Positions 1-5,249 of a stretch of DNA of 5,346 bases are shown piece after piece. The stretch comes from Planctomycetota bacterium (lineage in GTDB: Bacteria > Planctomycetota > Phycisphaerae > UBA1845). A program made the translations under genes and the position numbers. The stretch covers positions 1 through 5,346 of the forward strand of contig JAJRSP010000247.1 of the NCBI GenBank assembly GCA_024278775.1, written 5' to 3'. The notes under the pieces are model-generated. The model worked only from the letters and a program-made list of their open reading frames with translations, searched no databases and had not been told where the DNA came from. How positions within the stretch are numbered: the first letter of the stretch is position 1; every line of letters begins with the position of its first letter.

Positions 1-490
1 GCCATGATCAGCGGGCGCCCCATGACGTTGGCGGTCTTGCTGATTCCGGTTTCTCAAACCCCCGCGCGGACGCGACGCGGACTGGCCAATGCCCCAACCC
101 TGATCCCGTTGGTTCAGCCCGTTTCTCGGACAGACTCCTAGATAGCTGATCTGCGACCACGCTGGTGGTACACACCAAACGATGGATAGAAGGGCGCACG
201 TCCTCAGTACGGTGCCCGGATGCTCCAGGATTGGATTCTTCACACATCACCTTTGAAGCAGACCGAGGCCGCGATGTTCCTCAGGTATCAAGCGCCCGGC
301 ATCATACTACCCGAATGGACTGCTCGATTCAACACAAAACGGCTTTCGTCGCTACCCATCATGCCCATTCCCCCTTCCAACCCGCTCCTTCTGCGTCTAC
401 ACCGCCAGGACGACGTGTTCGGCCTCCCCCCACGCAACATCGACGCCCACACCGCAAGAATACGACATCGCTCGATTTGGTGTGAATGAG
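1..490. other. Region with no supportable gene
   Basis: This stretch lies beyond the terminator of the L13-S9 operon and holds no reading frame I recognise. Several frames of 60-106 codons are open on both strands, but their translations are rich in Arg, Pro, Ser and His, show no domain, and overlap one another, as expected of GC-rich non-coding DNA. I saw no tRNA-like arms. At the very left edge a - strand ATG at 21-23 (reading MGRPLIMA) follows an in-frame stop at 54-56, so a leftward gene could begin there, but only seven codons are visible. A + strand frame is open from base 1 to a TAG at 139-141 and could be the tail of a rightward gene; its translation is not recognisable. One weak - strand promoter candidate is listed separately. 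Confidence 0.6.
304..332 (-). promoter_or_regulatory. Weak sigma70-like promoter candidate reading leftward
   Basis: On the - strand a TTGAAT box (327-332) and a TAGTAT box (304-309) are separated by exactly 17 bases; each matches four of six consensus positions. It would read leftward, away from the rpsI terminator, towards a possible gene beginning near the left edge. The match alone is weak and such pairs arise by chance. Confidence 0.2.
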
Positions 491-523
491 AAAAGCCCGC
501 CGACTCTTGGAGTCGACGGACTT
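491..523 (-). terminator. Intrinsic terminator of the rplM-rpsI operon
   Basis: Bases 493-506 pair with 510-523 around a three-base loop. In the - strand RNA all 14 positions pair, two of them as G-U, whereas on the + strand those two positions are C-A mismatches. The hairpin is therefore suited to the leftward transcript. It is followed on the - strand by TTTTCTC, a short U tract. It begins 37 bases after the rpsI stop, where the end of the operon is expected. Confidence 0.8.
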
Positions 524-560
524 CGTTTGTCGGATGCTTTTCAGCGCCGCGTGTGCCGGT

Positions 561-1001
561 TTAACGCTTCGAGAACTGGAAGCGTCTGCGAGCTCCACGC
601 TGCCCGTACTTCTTACGCTCAACACGGCGTGCGTCCCGCGTGAGCAACTGCTTTTCGCGGAGGGCCGTTTCGTATTCCGAGTCGATCTTGGTGAGCGCCC
701 GGGCCAGCCCGAGGACAATGGCACCGGCCTGTCCGGTGGTGCCGCCGCCGCCGACATTCACCCAGACGTCGTACTTCTTTGCCGTATCGGTAACTTCGAG
801 CGGCTGGTGAACGGCTCGTCGGTCCGTATCGACGCAAAAGAACTCATTCACGTCGCGTTTGTTGACGAGAAACTTACCTTCTCCCGGCTTGATGCGGACG
901 CGCGCGACCGAGGCCTTACGCCGTCCCGTTCCCCAGGTGTAGGGGTTGTTGACCTTGGACTTTTTCTTGGTGGTTTCCGGCGGTGTGGGGGCTTCGGCCA
1001 T
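561..1001 (-). CDS. rpsI: 30S ribosomal protein S9 (uS9)
   Basis: This encodes S9, a small-subunit head protein whose C-terminal tail reaches the P-site tRNA. The ~146-residue product has a short Lys-rich N-terminal extension, then the family signatures in order: GTGRRKASVARVRI, the VGGGGTTGQAGAI segment, LTRDARRVERKKYG, and the terminal SKR. Two positions depart from the common bacterial form: GQAGAI is followed by VLG rather than RHG, and the tail reads RRRFQFSKR rather than RRRPQFSKR. I chose ATG at 999-1001; an in-frame TTG directly before it (1002-1004) is the alternative. A Shine-Dalgarno GGGAG lies 10 bases before the ATG and 7 before the TTG. The gene follows rplM by 82 bases, the usual L13-S9 operon order, and is followed by a strong terminator. 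Confidence 0.97.
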   Translation of the reverse strand: MAEAPTPPETTKKKSKVNNPYTWGTGRRKASVARVRIKPGEGKFLVNKRDVNEFFCVDTDRRAVHQPLEVTDTAKKYDVWVNVGGGGTTGQAGAIVLGLARALTKIDSEYETALREKQLLTRDARRVERKKYGQRGARRRFQFSKR

Positions 1002-1011
1002 CAAACGCTAT

Positions 1012-1016
1012 CTCCC
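1012..1016 (-). promoter_or_regulatory. Ribosome binding site of rpsI
   Basis: A - strand GGGAG lies 7 bases before the TTG and 10 bases before the ATG of rpsI. The spacing is acceptable for either and slightly favours the TTG, so the exact start remains open by one codon. Confidence 0.6.
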
Positions 1017-1033
1017 TGAAACGCTGTGTCACT

Positions 1034-1052
1034 GAAGACGTTTTTCGTCTTC
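1034..1052 (-). repeat. Perfect inverted repeat between rplM and rpsI
   Basis: GAAGACG (1034-1040) and CGTCTTC (1046-1052) form a perfect seven-base-pair stem around five T on the + strand, read as an A5 loop in the operon mRNA. It sits between the rplM stop and the rpsI ribosome binding site. It lacks a U tract after the stem in the - strand direction, so it is not a standard terminator. An mRNA processing site, a stability element or a structure tuning S9 translation are possible; the function is inferred only from its place. Confidence 0.5.
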
Positions 1053-1083
1053 CACCTCATACTGGTGCTAAGGCGGCAGCCTC

Positions 1084-1527
1084 TTAAAAAGTAAACGGCT
1101 CCGGGTTTTGGGCTGCGTGCGGATGCGTGTCCGACGCGTACACCTTTAACTTCTTCAACATGGCCGTGCCGAGCTTGCTCTTGGGGAGCATCCGGCGAAC
1201 CGACTCACGAATAATCCGATCCGGGAAATGCTCCATCACATGATCGAAGGAGTCTTCCTTGTACCCGCCGGGATAATACGAATACCGGGGGTAGGTCATT
1301 TCCTGGGTCTTGTTTCCCGTCAGTTTGATCCTCCGGGCATTGGTGACGATCACGAAGTCGCCCGTATCCACATGGGGCGTGTAGATGGGCTTATGCTTGC
1401 CCATCAGAACCGTGGCGATCTTGGTCGCCAGCCGACCGAGAATCTGATCCGTCGCGTCAACGTGGAACCAACTCTGCTCCACTTGGCCCGTCTTGGCGAC
1501 GTAGCTTTTTATCTTACACTGTGCCAT
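1084..1527 (-). CDS. rplM: 50S ribosomal protein L13 (uL13)
   Basis: This encodes L13, an early-assembling large-subunit protein that binds 23S rRNA. The ~147-residue product has the normal length and the family signatures: WFHVDATDQILGRLAT near the N-terminus, GKHKPIYTPHVDTGDFVIV, the TGNK segment, YYPGGYKE, and the C-terminal MLPKSKLGTAMLKKLKVY followed by HPHAAQNP. I chose the ATG at 1525-1527; a GTG directly before it (1528-1530) is in frame and cannot be excluded. A weak GGCGG ribosome binding site lies 7 bases before the ATG. It is the first gene of a two-gene operon with rpsI. A sigma70-like promoter at 1577-1604 would leave a leader of about 40 bases. I see no recognisable L13 autoregulatory leader structure. 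Confidence 0.97.
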   Translation of the reverse strand: MAQCKIKSYVAKTGQVEQSWFHVDATDQILGRLATKIATVLMGKHKPIYTPHVDTGDFVIVTNARRIKLTGNKTQEMTYPRYSYYPGGYKEDSFDHVMEHFPDRIIRESVRRMLPKSKLGTAMLKKLKVYASDTHPHAAQNPEPFTF

Positions 1528-1534
1528 CACATTA

Positions 1535-1539
1535 CCGCC
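1535..1539 (-). promoter_or_regulatory. Weak ribosome binding site of rplM
   Basis: The - strand reads GGCGG seven bases before the chosen ATG at 1525-1527. It is a poor Shine-Dalgarno match for a highly expressed gene, and its spacing fits the ATG better than the preceding GTG, which would leave only 4 bases. Confidence 0.35.
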
Positions 1540-1576
1540 GGCAAATAAGTCCCGTCCATTACCATCCGAGCCGGGC

Positions 1577-1604
1577 AGTGTACCGAAAACGCCTCGATCG
1601 TCAA
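1577..1604 (-). promoter_or_regulatory. Sigma70-like promoter of the rplM-rpsI operon
   Basis: The - strand carries TTGACG (1599-1604, five of six matches to the -35 consensus), a 16-base spacer, and TACACT (1577-1582, four of six matches to the -10 consensus). It lies between the predicted terminator of the upstream AIM24 gene and the rplM start, where a promoter for the ribosomal pair is needed. Transcription would start near 1570, giving a short leader. Confidence 0.55.
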
Positions 1605-1622
1605 GAGGCGGCCCCGGCCCAC

Positions 1623-1655
1623 GAAAAGGGCAAACCGGCTCGATAAGCCCCCTTC
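1623..1655 (-). terminator. Probable intrinsic terminator after the AIM24 gene
   Basis: GAAAAGGGC (1623-1631) pairs with GCCCCCTTC (1647-1655). In the - strand RNA all nine positions pair, two as G-U, while on the + strand those two are A-C mismatches, so the element is oriented leftward. Three further pairs can form in the loop. The TTTT on the 3' side can pair in the stem or serve as the U tract; no longer U run follows. It begins 44 bases after the AIM24 gene stop and just before the rplM promoter. Confidence 0.45.
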
Positions 1656-1657
1656 AG

Positions 1658-1678
1658 CCGTTCATAGGGCAAGAACGG
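1658..1678. repeat. Six-base-pair inverted repeat beside the terminator
   Basis: CCGTTC (1658-1663) and GAACGG (1673-1678) are perfect inverted copies around a nine-base loop, between the AIM24 gene stop and the larger hairpin at 1623-1655. It may add to transcript 3'-end formation or stability. There is no U tract, and a repeat of this size can occur by chance. Confidence 0.3.
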
Positions 1679-1699
1679 ACAGGGACAGGGCCTCTCTGG

Positions 1700-2692
1700 C
1701 TACTGTTTGAACAGGGTCGAGAGGCTTCCAATGACCGACCCCTCGCCCGCATTGCCGCTGGGTTTGACGTTGGCCAGGATGCGTCCGGCGAGGCGAGTGA
1801 ACGGCAGCGATTGTACCCAGACGGTCCCCGGTCCGGTGAGGGTGACCATAAACATCCCCTCGCCGCCGAAGATCGAGTTCTTGATCCCACCTGTCATCTT
1901 GACGTCGTAATCCACGCTCGGCTGAAGGGCCACGAGGCAACCCGTGTCGAGCCGCAGCGTCTGACCCGCATCAAGCTCGACGCGGTGGATCGTGCCCCCG
2001 GCGTGAACAAAGGCCAGCCCGTCGCCGGTGAGCCTTTGCAGAATGAACCCCTCTCGGCCGAACAGACCGGCCAGTATTTTTTTCTGGAACGCGATGCCGA
2101 TCTGGACACCCCGAGCGGCGCAGAGGAAGGCATCTTTCTGGCAGATGATCTCGCCGCCAAGCTCGTCGAGGTGCATCGGGATGATCTTCCCCGGGTAGGG
2201 GGCTGCGAAGGCAACGCGCTCGCGATGGCGACCGGTGGCACCGAACGTGGTCAAAAAGAGCGACTCTCCGGTGATCATGCGTTTGCCGGCGTCGAACAGC
2301 TTTCCGAAGAAGCCCTGGTTTTTGCTCGGGTCGCCGAACACGGTCTGCATCTCGATGCCATCGGTCATGTACATCATGGCACCAGCCTCCGCGACGACGA
2401 CTTCGTCCGGGTCGAGTGTGACCTCTACGAACTGCATGTCGTCGCCGTACAGCTCGAAATCAATCTCGTCGGCCCGACGCGATGTGGGTGCCTTGGGGGG
2501 TGTGGCGCGGTGTCCGCTTCCCATGCCCAGCGCCGGAACGTGCCGCGCTTGTATCCACTCGCTCACGCCCGGTCCCCAGACGAGCGTGTTCGGTCCATCC
2601 GCATCGGCCAGGGCCGCCCGTAACGCTTCGAGTGACATCGGACCCTCGGTCTCTCCGTTCTTCGCGTAATGCCATCCACTTTCGTTGCCCAT
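1700..2692 (-). CDS. GYF_2 domain-AIM24/TIGR00266 family protein
   Basis: This 330-residue protein has two parts. Residues ~5-56 form a GYF_2-type domain, with W7, Y9, G17-P18 and the LVWGPGVSEW core at 37-46; such domains bind peptides in other proteins. After a Pro/Arg-rich linker (~57-74), residues ~75-320 match the AIM24/TIGR00266 family: an AGAMMYM segment at 103-109, GESLFLTTF at 142-150, and the Gly-rich FGGEGMFMVTLTGPGTVWVQ at 275-294. AIM24-type proteins are beta-rich and related to the mitochondrial biogenesis factor AIM24, but their bacterial role is unknown. There is no signal peptide or membrane helix, so it is probably cytoplasmic. The ATG at 2690-2692 is supported by GGAG eight bases upstream. 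The gene lies between a hairpin-type terminator and a spacer holding an 18-base palindrome. The family call is strong; no specific function can be given. Confidence 0.88.
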   Translation of the reverse strand: MGNESGWHYAKNGETEGPMSLEALRAALADADGPNTLVWGPGVSEWIQARHVPALGMGSGHRATPPKAPTSRRADEIDFELYGDDMQFVEVTLDPDEVVVAEAGAMMYMTDGIEMQTVFGDPSKNQGFFGKLFDAGKRMITGESLFLTTFGATGRHRERVAFAAPYPGKIIPMHLDELGGEIICQKDAFLCAARGVQIGIAFQKKILAGLFGREGFILQRLTGDGLAFVHAGGTIHRVELDAGQTLRLDTGCLVALQPSVDYDVKMTGGIKNSIFGGEGMFMVTLTGPGTVWVQSLPFTRLAGRILANVKPSGNAGEGSVIGSLSTLFKQ

Positions 2693-2700
2693 TGCTCAGA

Positions 2701-2704
2701 CTCC
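2701..2704 (-). promoter_or_regulatory. Ribosome binding site of the AIM24 gene
   Basis: The - strand reads GGAG eight bases before the ATG at 2690-2692. This good spacing supports that codon as the true start and the GYF_2 domain as part of the protein. Confidence 0.65.
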
Positions 2705-2774
2705 ATGTTATTCCGAGACGTTTACGATTCGGGAGCCAGCGTATATCTGACTACCATCATGCTTTGAGTGCCAT

Positions 2775-2792
2775 GGGCAAACCGGTTTGCCC
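2775..2792. repeat. Perfect 18-base palindrome upstream of the AIM24 gene
   Basis: GGGCAAACCGGTTTGCCC is a perfect two-fold palindrome with no spacer. It is 66 bases past the thioesterase stop and about 83 bases upstream of the AIM24 start. With no loop and no following U tract it is a poor intrinsic terminator, and it looks more like an operator for a dimeric regulator. An 18-base perfect palindrome is expected by chance only about 0.02 times in a window this size. I could not identify a convincing -35/-10 pair near it. Confidence 0.5.
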
Positions 2793-2858
2793 GTACCTCT
2801 CCCGATGCCGGGTTGGCCCGTTTTCGGAAGCGTATCGTACCGCGTGGCGTCGCGGCGT

Positions 2859-3284
2859 CTATGCGTGGTTCGAGGGCTTGTCCAGCCGGATGTAGGTGAC
2901 CTGAGCTACCGCGACCTTGGTGCCGTTGGTGTCAAAGAGGTCGACGTGGGTCGGGCAGAGGGTTCGGCCGCATTTGATCACGCGGGCCTCTGCGACGCAG
3001 TCCGTGAGGCAGGGGGCCAGGAATCGGATGTTCATGTCCGTTGTGGTCAGCAGCACGTCCGGCCCGGTCAAGGTCATAATGGCAAAACAGGCGGCGCTGT
3101 CGGCGATGGTCATCAGCAATCCGCCGTGCAGCGAACCGAAGATACCGTTGTACTTCACCTCGCGGGGCGTTGTCATTTTGCAGTAACCCTCGTCGAAGTC
3201 GGTGAACCGGAAACCGAGCGTCTCGACGATGGGGATGGGGCGGATGGCGGCGAGGATGGCCGCGATACGCGTCTTATCAATCAT
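2859..3284 (-). CDS. PaaI-type hotdog-fold thioesterase
   Basis: This 141-residue protein has the length and pattern of the PaaI/YbgC-like hotdog thioesterases, which hydrolyse acyl-CoA thioesters. The signature is GIFGSLHGGLLMTIADSA: H53-G54-G55 begins the central hotdog helix, and D62 sits where PaaI-type enzymes place their catalytic acid. Upstream strands (LGFRFTDFDEGYCKMTTP) and downstream strands (TTTDMNIRFLAPC, EARVIKCGRTLCPTHVDLFD, KVAVAQVTYIRL) complete a single hotdog domain. No signal peptide is seen, so it is presumably a cytoplasmic homo-oligomer. The ATG at 3282-3284 overlaps the end of the HldE-like gene by 8 bases in another frame, which suggests cotranscription and translational coupling; no good ribosome binding site of its own is visible. 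The acyl substrate cannot be told from sequence. Confidence 0.9.
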   Translation of the reverse strand: MIDKTRIAAILAAIRPIPIVETLGFRFTDFDEGYCKMTTPREVKYNGIFGSLHGGLLMTIADSAACFAIMTLTGPDVLLTTTDMNIRFLAPCLTDCVAEARVIKCGRTLCPTHVDLFDTNGTKVAVAQVTYIRLDKPSNHA

Positions 3285-4923
3285 GGCGGTGTGGCTCGTG
3301 ATCCCCTTTGACGCCGACCGGAGTTGACAGCGACGTTCGTACGACTTTGGACCGTGGTTTGCTGGCTTGGACTATCAACTCGCGCCGCTCTCCCAGCCAG
3401 CGGCGGAGGTTCTTGGCCTCAATGGGTTGATTGCCGAGTGTGGACGCTTCCAGTGCTGCGGCCACCGCGCCAACATACGCCGCGGACATCAGGCTGCCGC
3501 CGGCTGCTAGCGTCAGCGTGGACGCGGCGAGCAGAGCATCACCGCAGCCGAGCAGGTCTATGGGGTGATCGGCCAGCGCGGGTAGTTGTTCGCTTTTAAG
3601 CCGGCCGCCCCATTCCGGTGAGTCGCGTCGCTGTGTCTGTCGATCGAAGACGACCATGCCGCGTTTCTCCAGGGTGATGAAGAGCCGCCGGGCTTGGGTT
3701 TTCTCCATGAGTTTCCAGGCGAGTGCCGAGAGTCCGCTGCTGTGATCGTTTAACGTGGCGCGGGCTTCTCGCTCGGTGGGGCAGAGCAGGTCTACGTGCC
3801 GAAATTCGAGCAGGCTGGCCTGCCCACCGCTGACGTCGGCCGTTAACACGGGTACGTTTTGACGCAGCGCCGGCAGCACCCGCGTCAGTAGTGATCCGGT
3901 GATCATCCCGTAGCCGAAATCGCAGATAATCACGGCATCGGCGCGTTTGGCTTGTTGCTCAAGCACAACGGCGGCCTGCCGCTCTGCTACGGAGTCGAGC
4001 GGGTGGCGTTGCCCGCGATCGACCTTGAAGAGCTTGTTGTTCTCTGCGACAAACCGCGTTTTTTCTACGAGCGACGGGCGCGATTCGATGAGGGATGTTT
4101 CGATTCCGTCATGGTCAAGCACGCCGCGGATATGGTTGGTGGTGTCATCGCCCGCTCCGGCGCTGAGCAGAAAAGCACTGGCACCGAGTGCCGCGACATG
4201 GCGAGCCACGACCGCGGCGCCGCCGAGGTAGGTACGCTCGTCACGCTGAACCAGACTCATCATGGGGGCTTCGTGGGCCACGCCGAGCGCGTCGCAAAAG
4301 ACATAGCGATCCAGCACGATGTCACCCACCACGAGTACGTGGAGGTTGCGGAGGCGTAGGAGAAGATCGTCGATCGATTCATGCGTGATATCGTGCCGTT
4401 TGCAGAAAAGAGGGAGCCGCTCGTGATCGGTGCGATCATCTTGAATACGTTCGATCAGTTCCGTCGAGCTGAAGACGATTTCTCCGCTGGAGAAGATGAG
4501 TCGCCCACCGTAGCTCTCGACGACACTCTTTTCAGCGAGGAACCGCGCGTCGGTGGTGTGTTCGTACTCAGCTCCTTTGACGTAGACGTCGGGCCTGATT
4601 CGCGCAAGCATCGCTTCGGCCGTCGCCGCGGCGTGGATGCACACATAGTCGACAAACATCAGTGCCGCGAGATTTTCTGCGCGTAGCTCCTGTGGAATGT
4701 AGGGGCGATCGGTACCCTTATCGACGTTCGAGTCCCCTGTGATGGAAACAATGAGAACGTCGCCTTGTTGCCGCGCGAATTGCAGGTAGCGAATGTGTCC
4801 CGGGTGGACAATGTCAAAGCACCCATGGCACTGTACGACCGTGCGTCCGCTGCGCCGGATGCCAGCGACGATCGAGTCGAGCTGATCGTCGTCTACGATT
4901 TTGTGTTGGAATCCTGCCGTCAT
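3277..4923 (-). CDS. HldE/RfaE-like nucleotidyltransferase-PfkB sugar kinase fusion (reversed order)
   Basis: This 548-residue protein joins two activities used to make nucleotide-activated sugars such as ADP-heptose for LPS. Residues ~27-160 form a cytidylyltransferase-like domain: CHGCFDIVHPGH with the HPGH nucleotide motif at 40-43, then DKGTDRPYIPQELRAE, DVYVKG at 112-117 and a terminal SSTELIERI. Residues ~194-510 form a PfkB/ribokinase kinase: GDIVLD at 200-205, LGGAAVVARHVAALG at 233-247 and DLLGCGD at 456-462 with the catalytic Asp at 462. E. coli HldE has kinase first and transferase second; here the order is reversed. The kinase motifs depart from the usual GGAANVA and GAGD (Asn to Val, Ala to Cys). 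I chose the ATG at 4921-4923 because homology begins just after it; the 34 residues available upstream look like translated spacer. No strong ribosome binding site is seen. The sugar substrate is unproven, so I give no gene symbol. Confidence 0.88.
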   Translation of the reverse strand: MTAGFQHKIVDDDQLDSIVAGIRRSGRTVVQCHGCFDIVHPGHIRYLQFARQQGDVLIVSITGDSNVDKGTDRPYIPQELRAENLAALMFVDYVCIHAAATAEAMLARIRPDVYVKGAEYEHTTDARFLAEKSVVESYGGRLIFSSGEIVFSSTELIERIQDDRTDHERLPLFCKRHDITHESIDDLLLRLRNLHVLVVGDIVLDRYVFCDALGVAHEAPMMSLVQRDERTYLGGAAVVARHVAALGASAFLLSAGAGDDTTNHIRGVLDHDGIETSLIESRPSLVEKTRFVAENNKLFKVDRGQRHPLDSVAERQAAVVLEQQAKRADAVIICDFGYGMITGSLLTRVLPALRQNVPVLTADVSGGQASLLEFRHVDLLCPTEREARATLNDHSSGLSALAWKLMEKTQARRLFITLEKRGMVVFDRQTQRRDSPEWGGRLKSEQLPALADHPIDLLGCGDALLAASTLTLAAGGSLMSAAYVGAVAAALEASTLGNQPIEAKNLRRWLGERRELIVQASKPRSKVVRTSLSTPVGVKGDHEPHRHD

Positions 4924-5249
4924 GGTCTGACACCGATTACCGCCGGAACTGGGCAGCGGGGGATACGATTCCCCGAACCATTCAGCCCCCCACCTCTGAA
5001 GAGATGGGCCACCCACACATGCCACCGTCAGGGCAAGTTATGGAACACTAGGCTCTCTATCGGAATCCCTACGTGAATCCGCACATGGATTTCTTCCCGG
5101 GCTTGGGTATGGTGGTCCAGTTGCATTCGGCGGTTATCGGTTTACCATCTTCGGGCGTTGGCGGCGGGCGGCACGGTGGTAGCCGGTGGGTCGGGCGTAG
5201 GTCCGCCGGAGTATGGCGACGGAAATACCCCTTTTGGTGGGCAGGCGGC
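4924..5249. promoter_or_regulatory. Divergent spacer between the HldE-like and LptF/G-like genes
   Basis: These ~326 bases separate two genes reading away from each other and should hold promoters for both. On the + strand TTGCAT (5121-5126) and TACCAT (5143-5148), 16 bases apart, are a weak promoter candidate for the permease gene. I found no convincing promoter for the leftward gene. An imperfect inverted repeat (GGGGGAT/ATTCCCC, 4958-4974, three-base loop) lies in the presumed leader of the HldE-like gene. A - strand frame of 63 codons (5069-5260) and a + strand frame opening at ATG 5109 are present but show no recognisable protein before the permease sequence begins. Confidence 0.45.

Noticed and set aside
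1..23. Possible leftward gene start at ATG 21-23
   Set aside because: Only seven codons are visible and no clear ribosome binding site precedes it.
1..141. + strand frame open from the left edge to TAG at 139-141, possibly the tail of a rightward gene
   Set aside because: The 46 residues match nothing I recognise, and another + frame is open over the same bases, so it cannot be supported without sequence to the left.
8..250. 80-codon - strand open frame
   Set aside because: No recognisable motif and a composition typical of chance frames in GC-rich DNA.
165..489. Two overlapping + strand open frames of 106 and 89 codons
   Set aside because: The translations are low-complexity in Pro, His, Arg and Thr with no domain, they overlap each other in different frames, and no ribosome binding site is evident.
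486..1019. 177-codon + strand frame across rpsI
   Set aside because: It is the antisense shadow of S9, and its first part reads through the terminator hairpin.
1811..2623. 270-codon + strand frame across the AIM24 gene
   Set aside because: Antisense shadow of a well-matched protein family on the other strand; long antisense frames are common at high GC.
2804..2826. Small hairpin (CGGG/CCCG) followed by TTTT on the + strand
   Set aside because: The stem is only four base pairs and no rightward gene ends there, so a terminator is not supported.
4924..5025. 34-residue N-terminal extension of the HldE-like protein from ATG at 5023-5025
   Set aside because: Family homology begins just after the ATG at 4921-4923, and the extra residues resemble translated spacer with no signal-peptide pattern.
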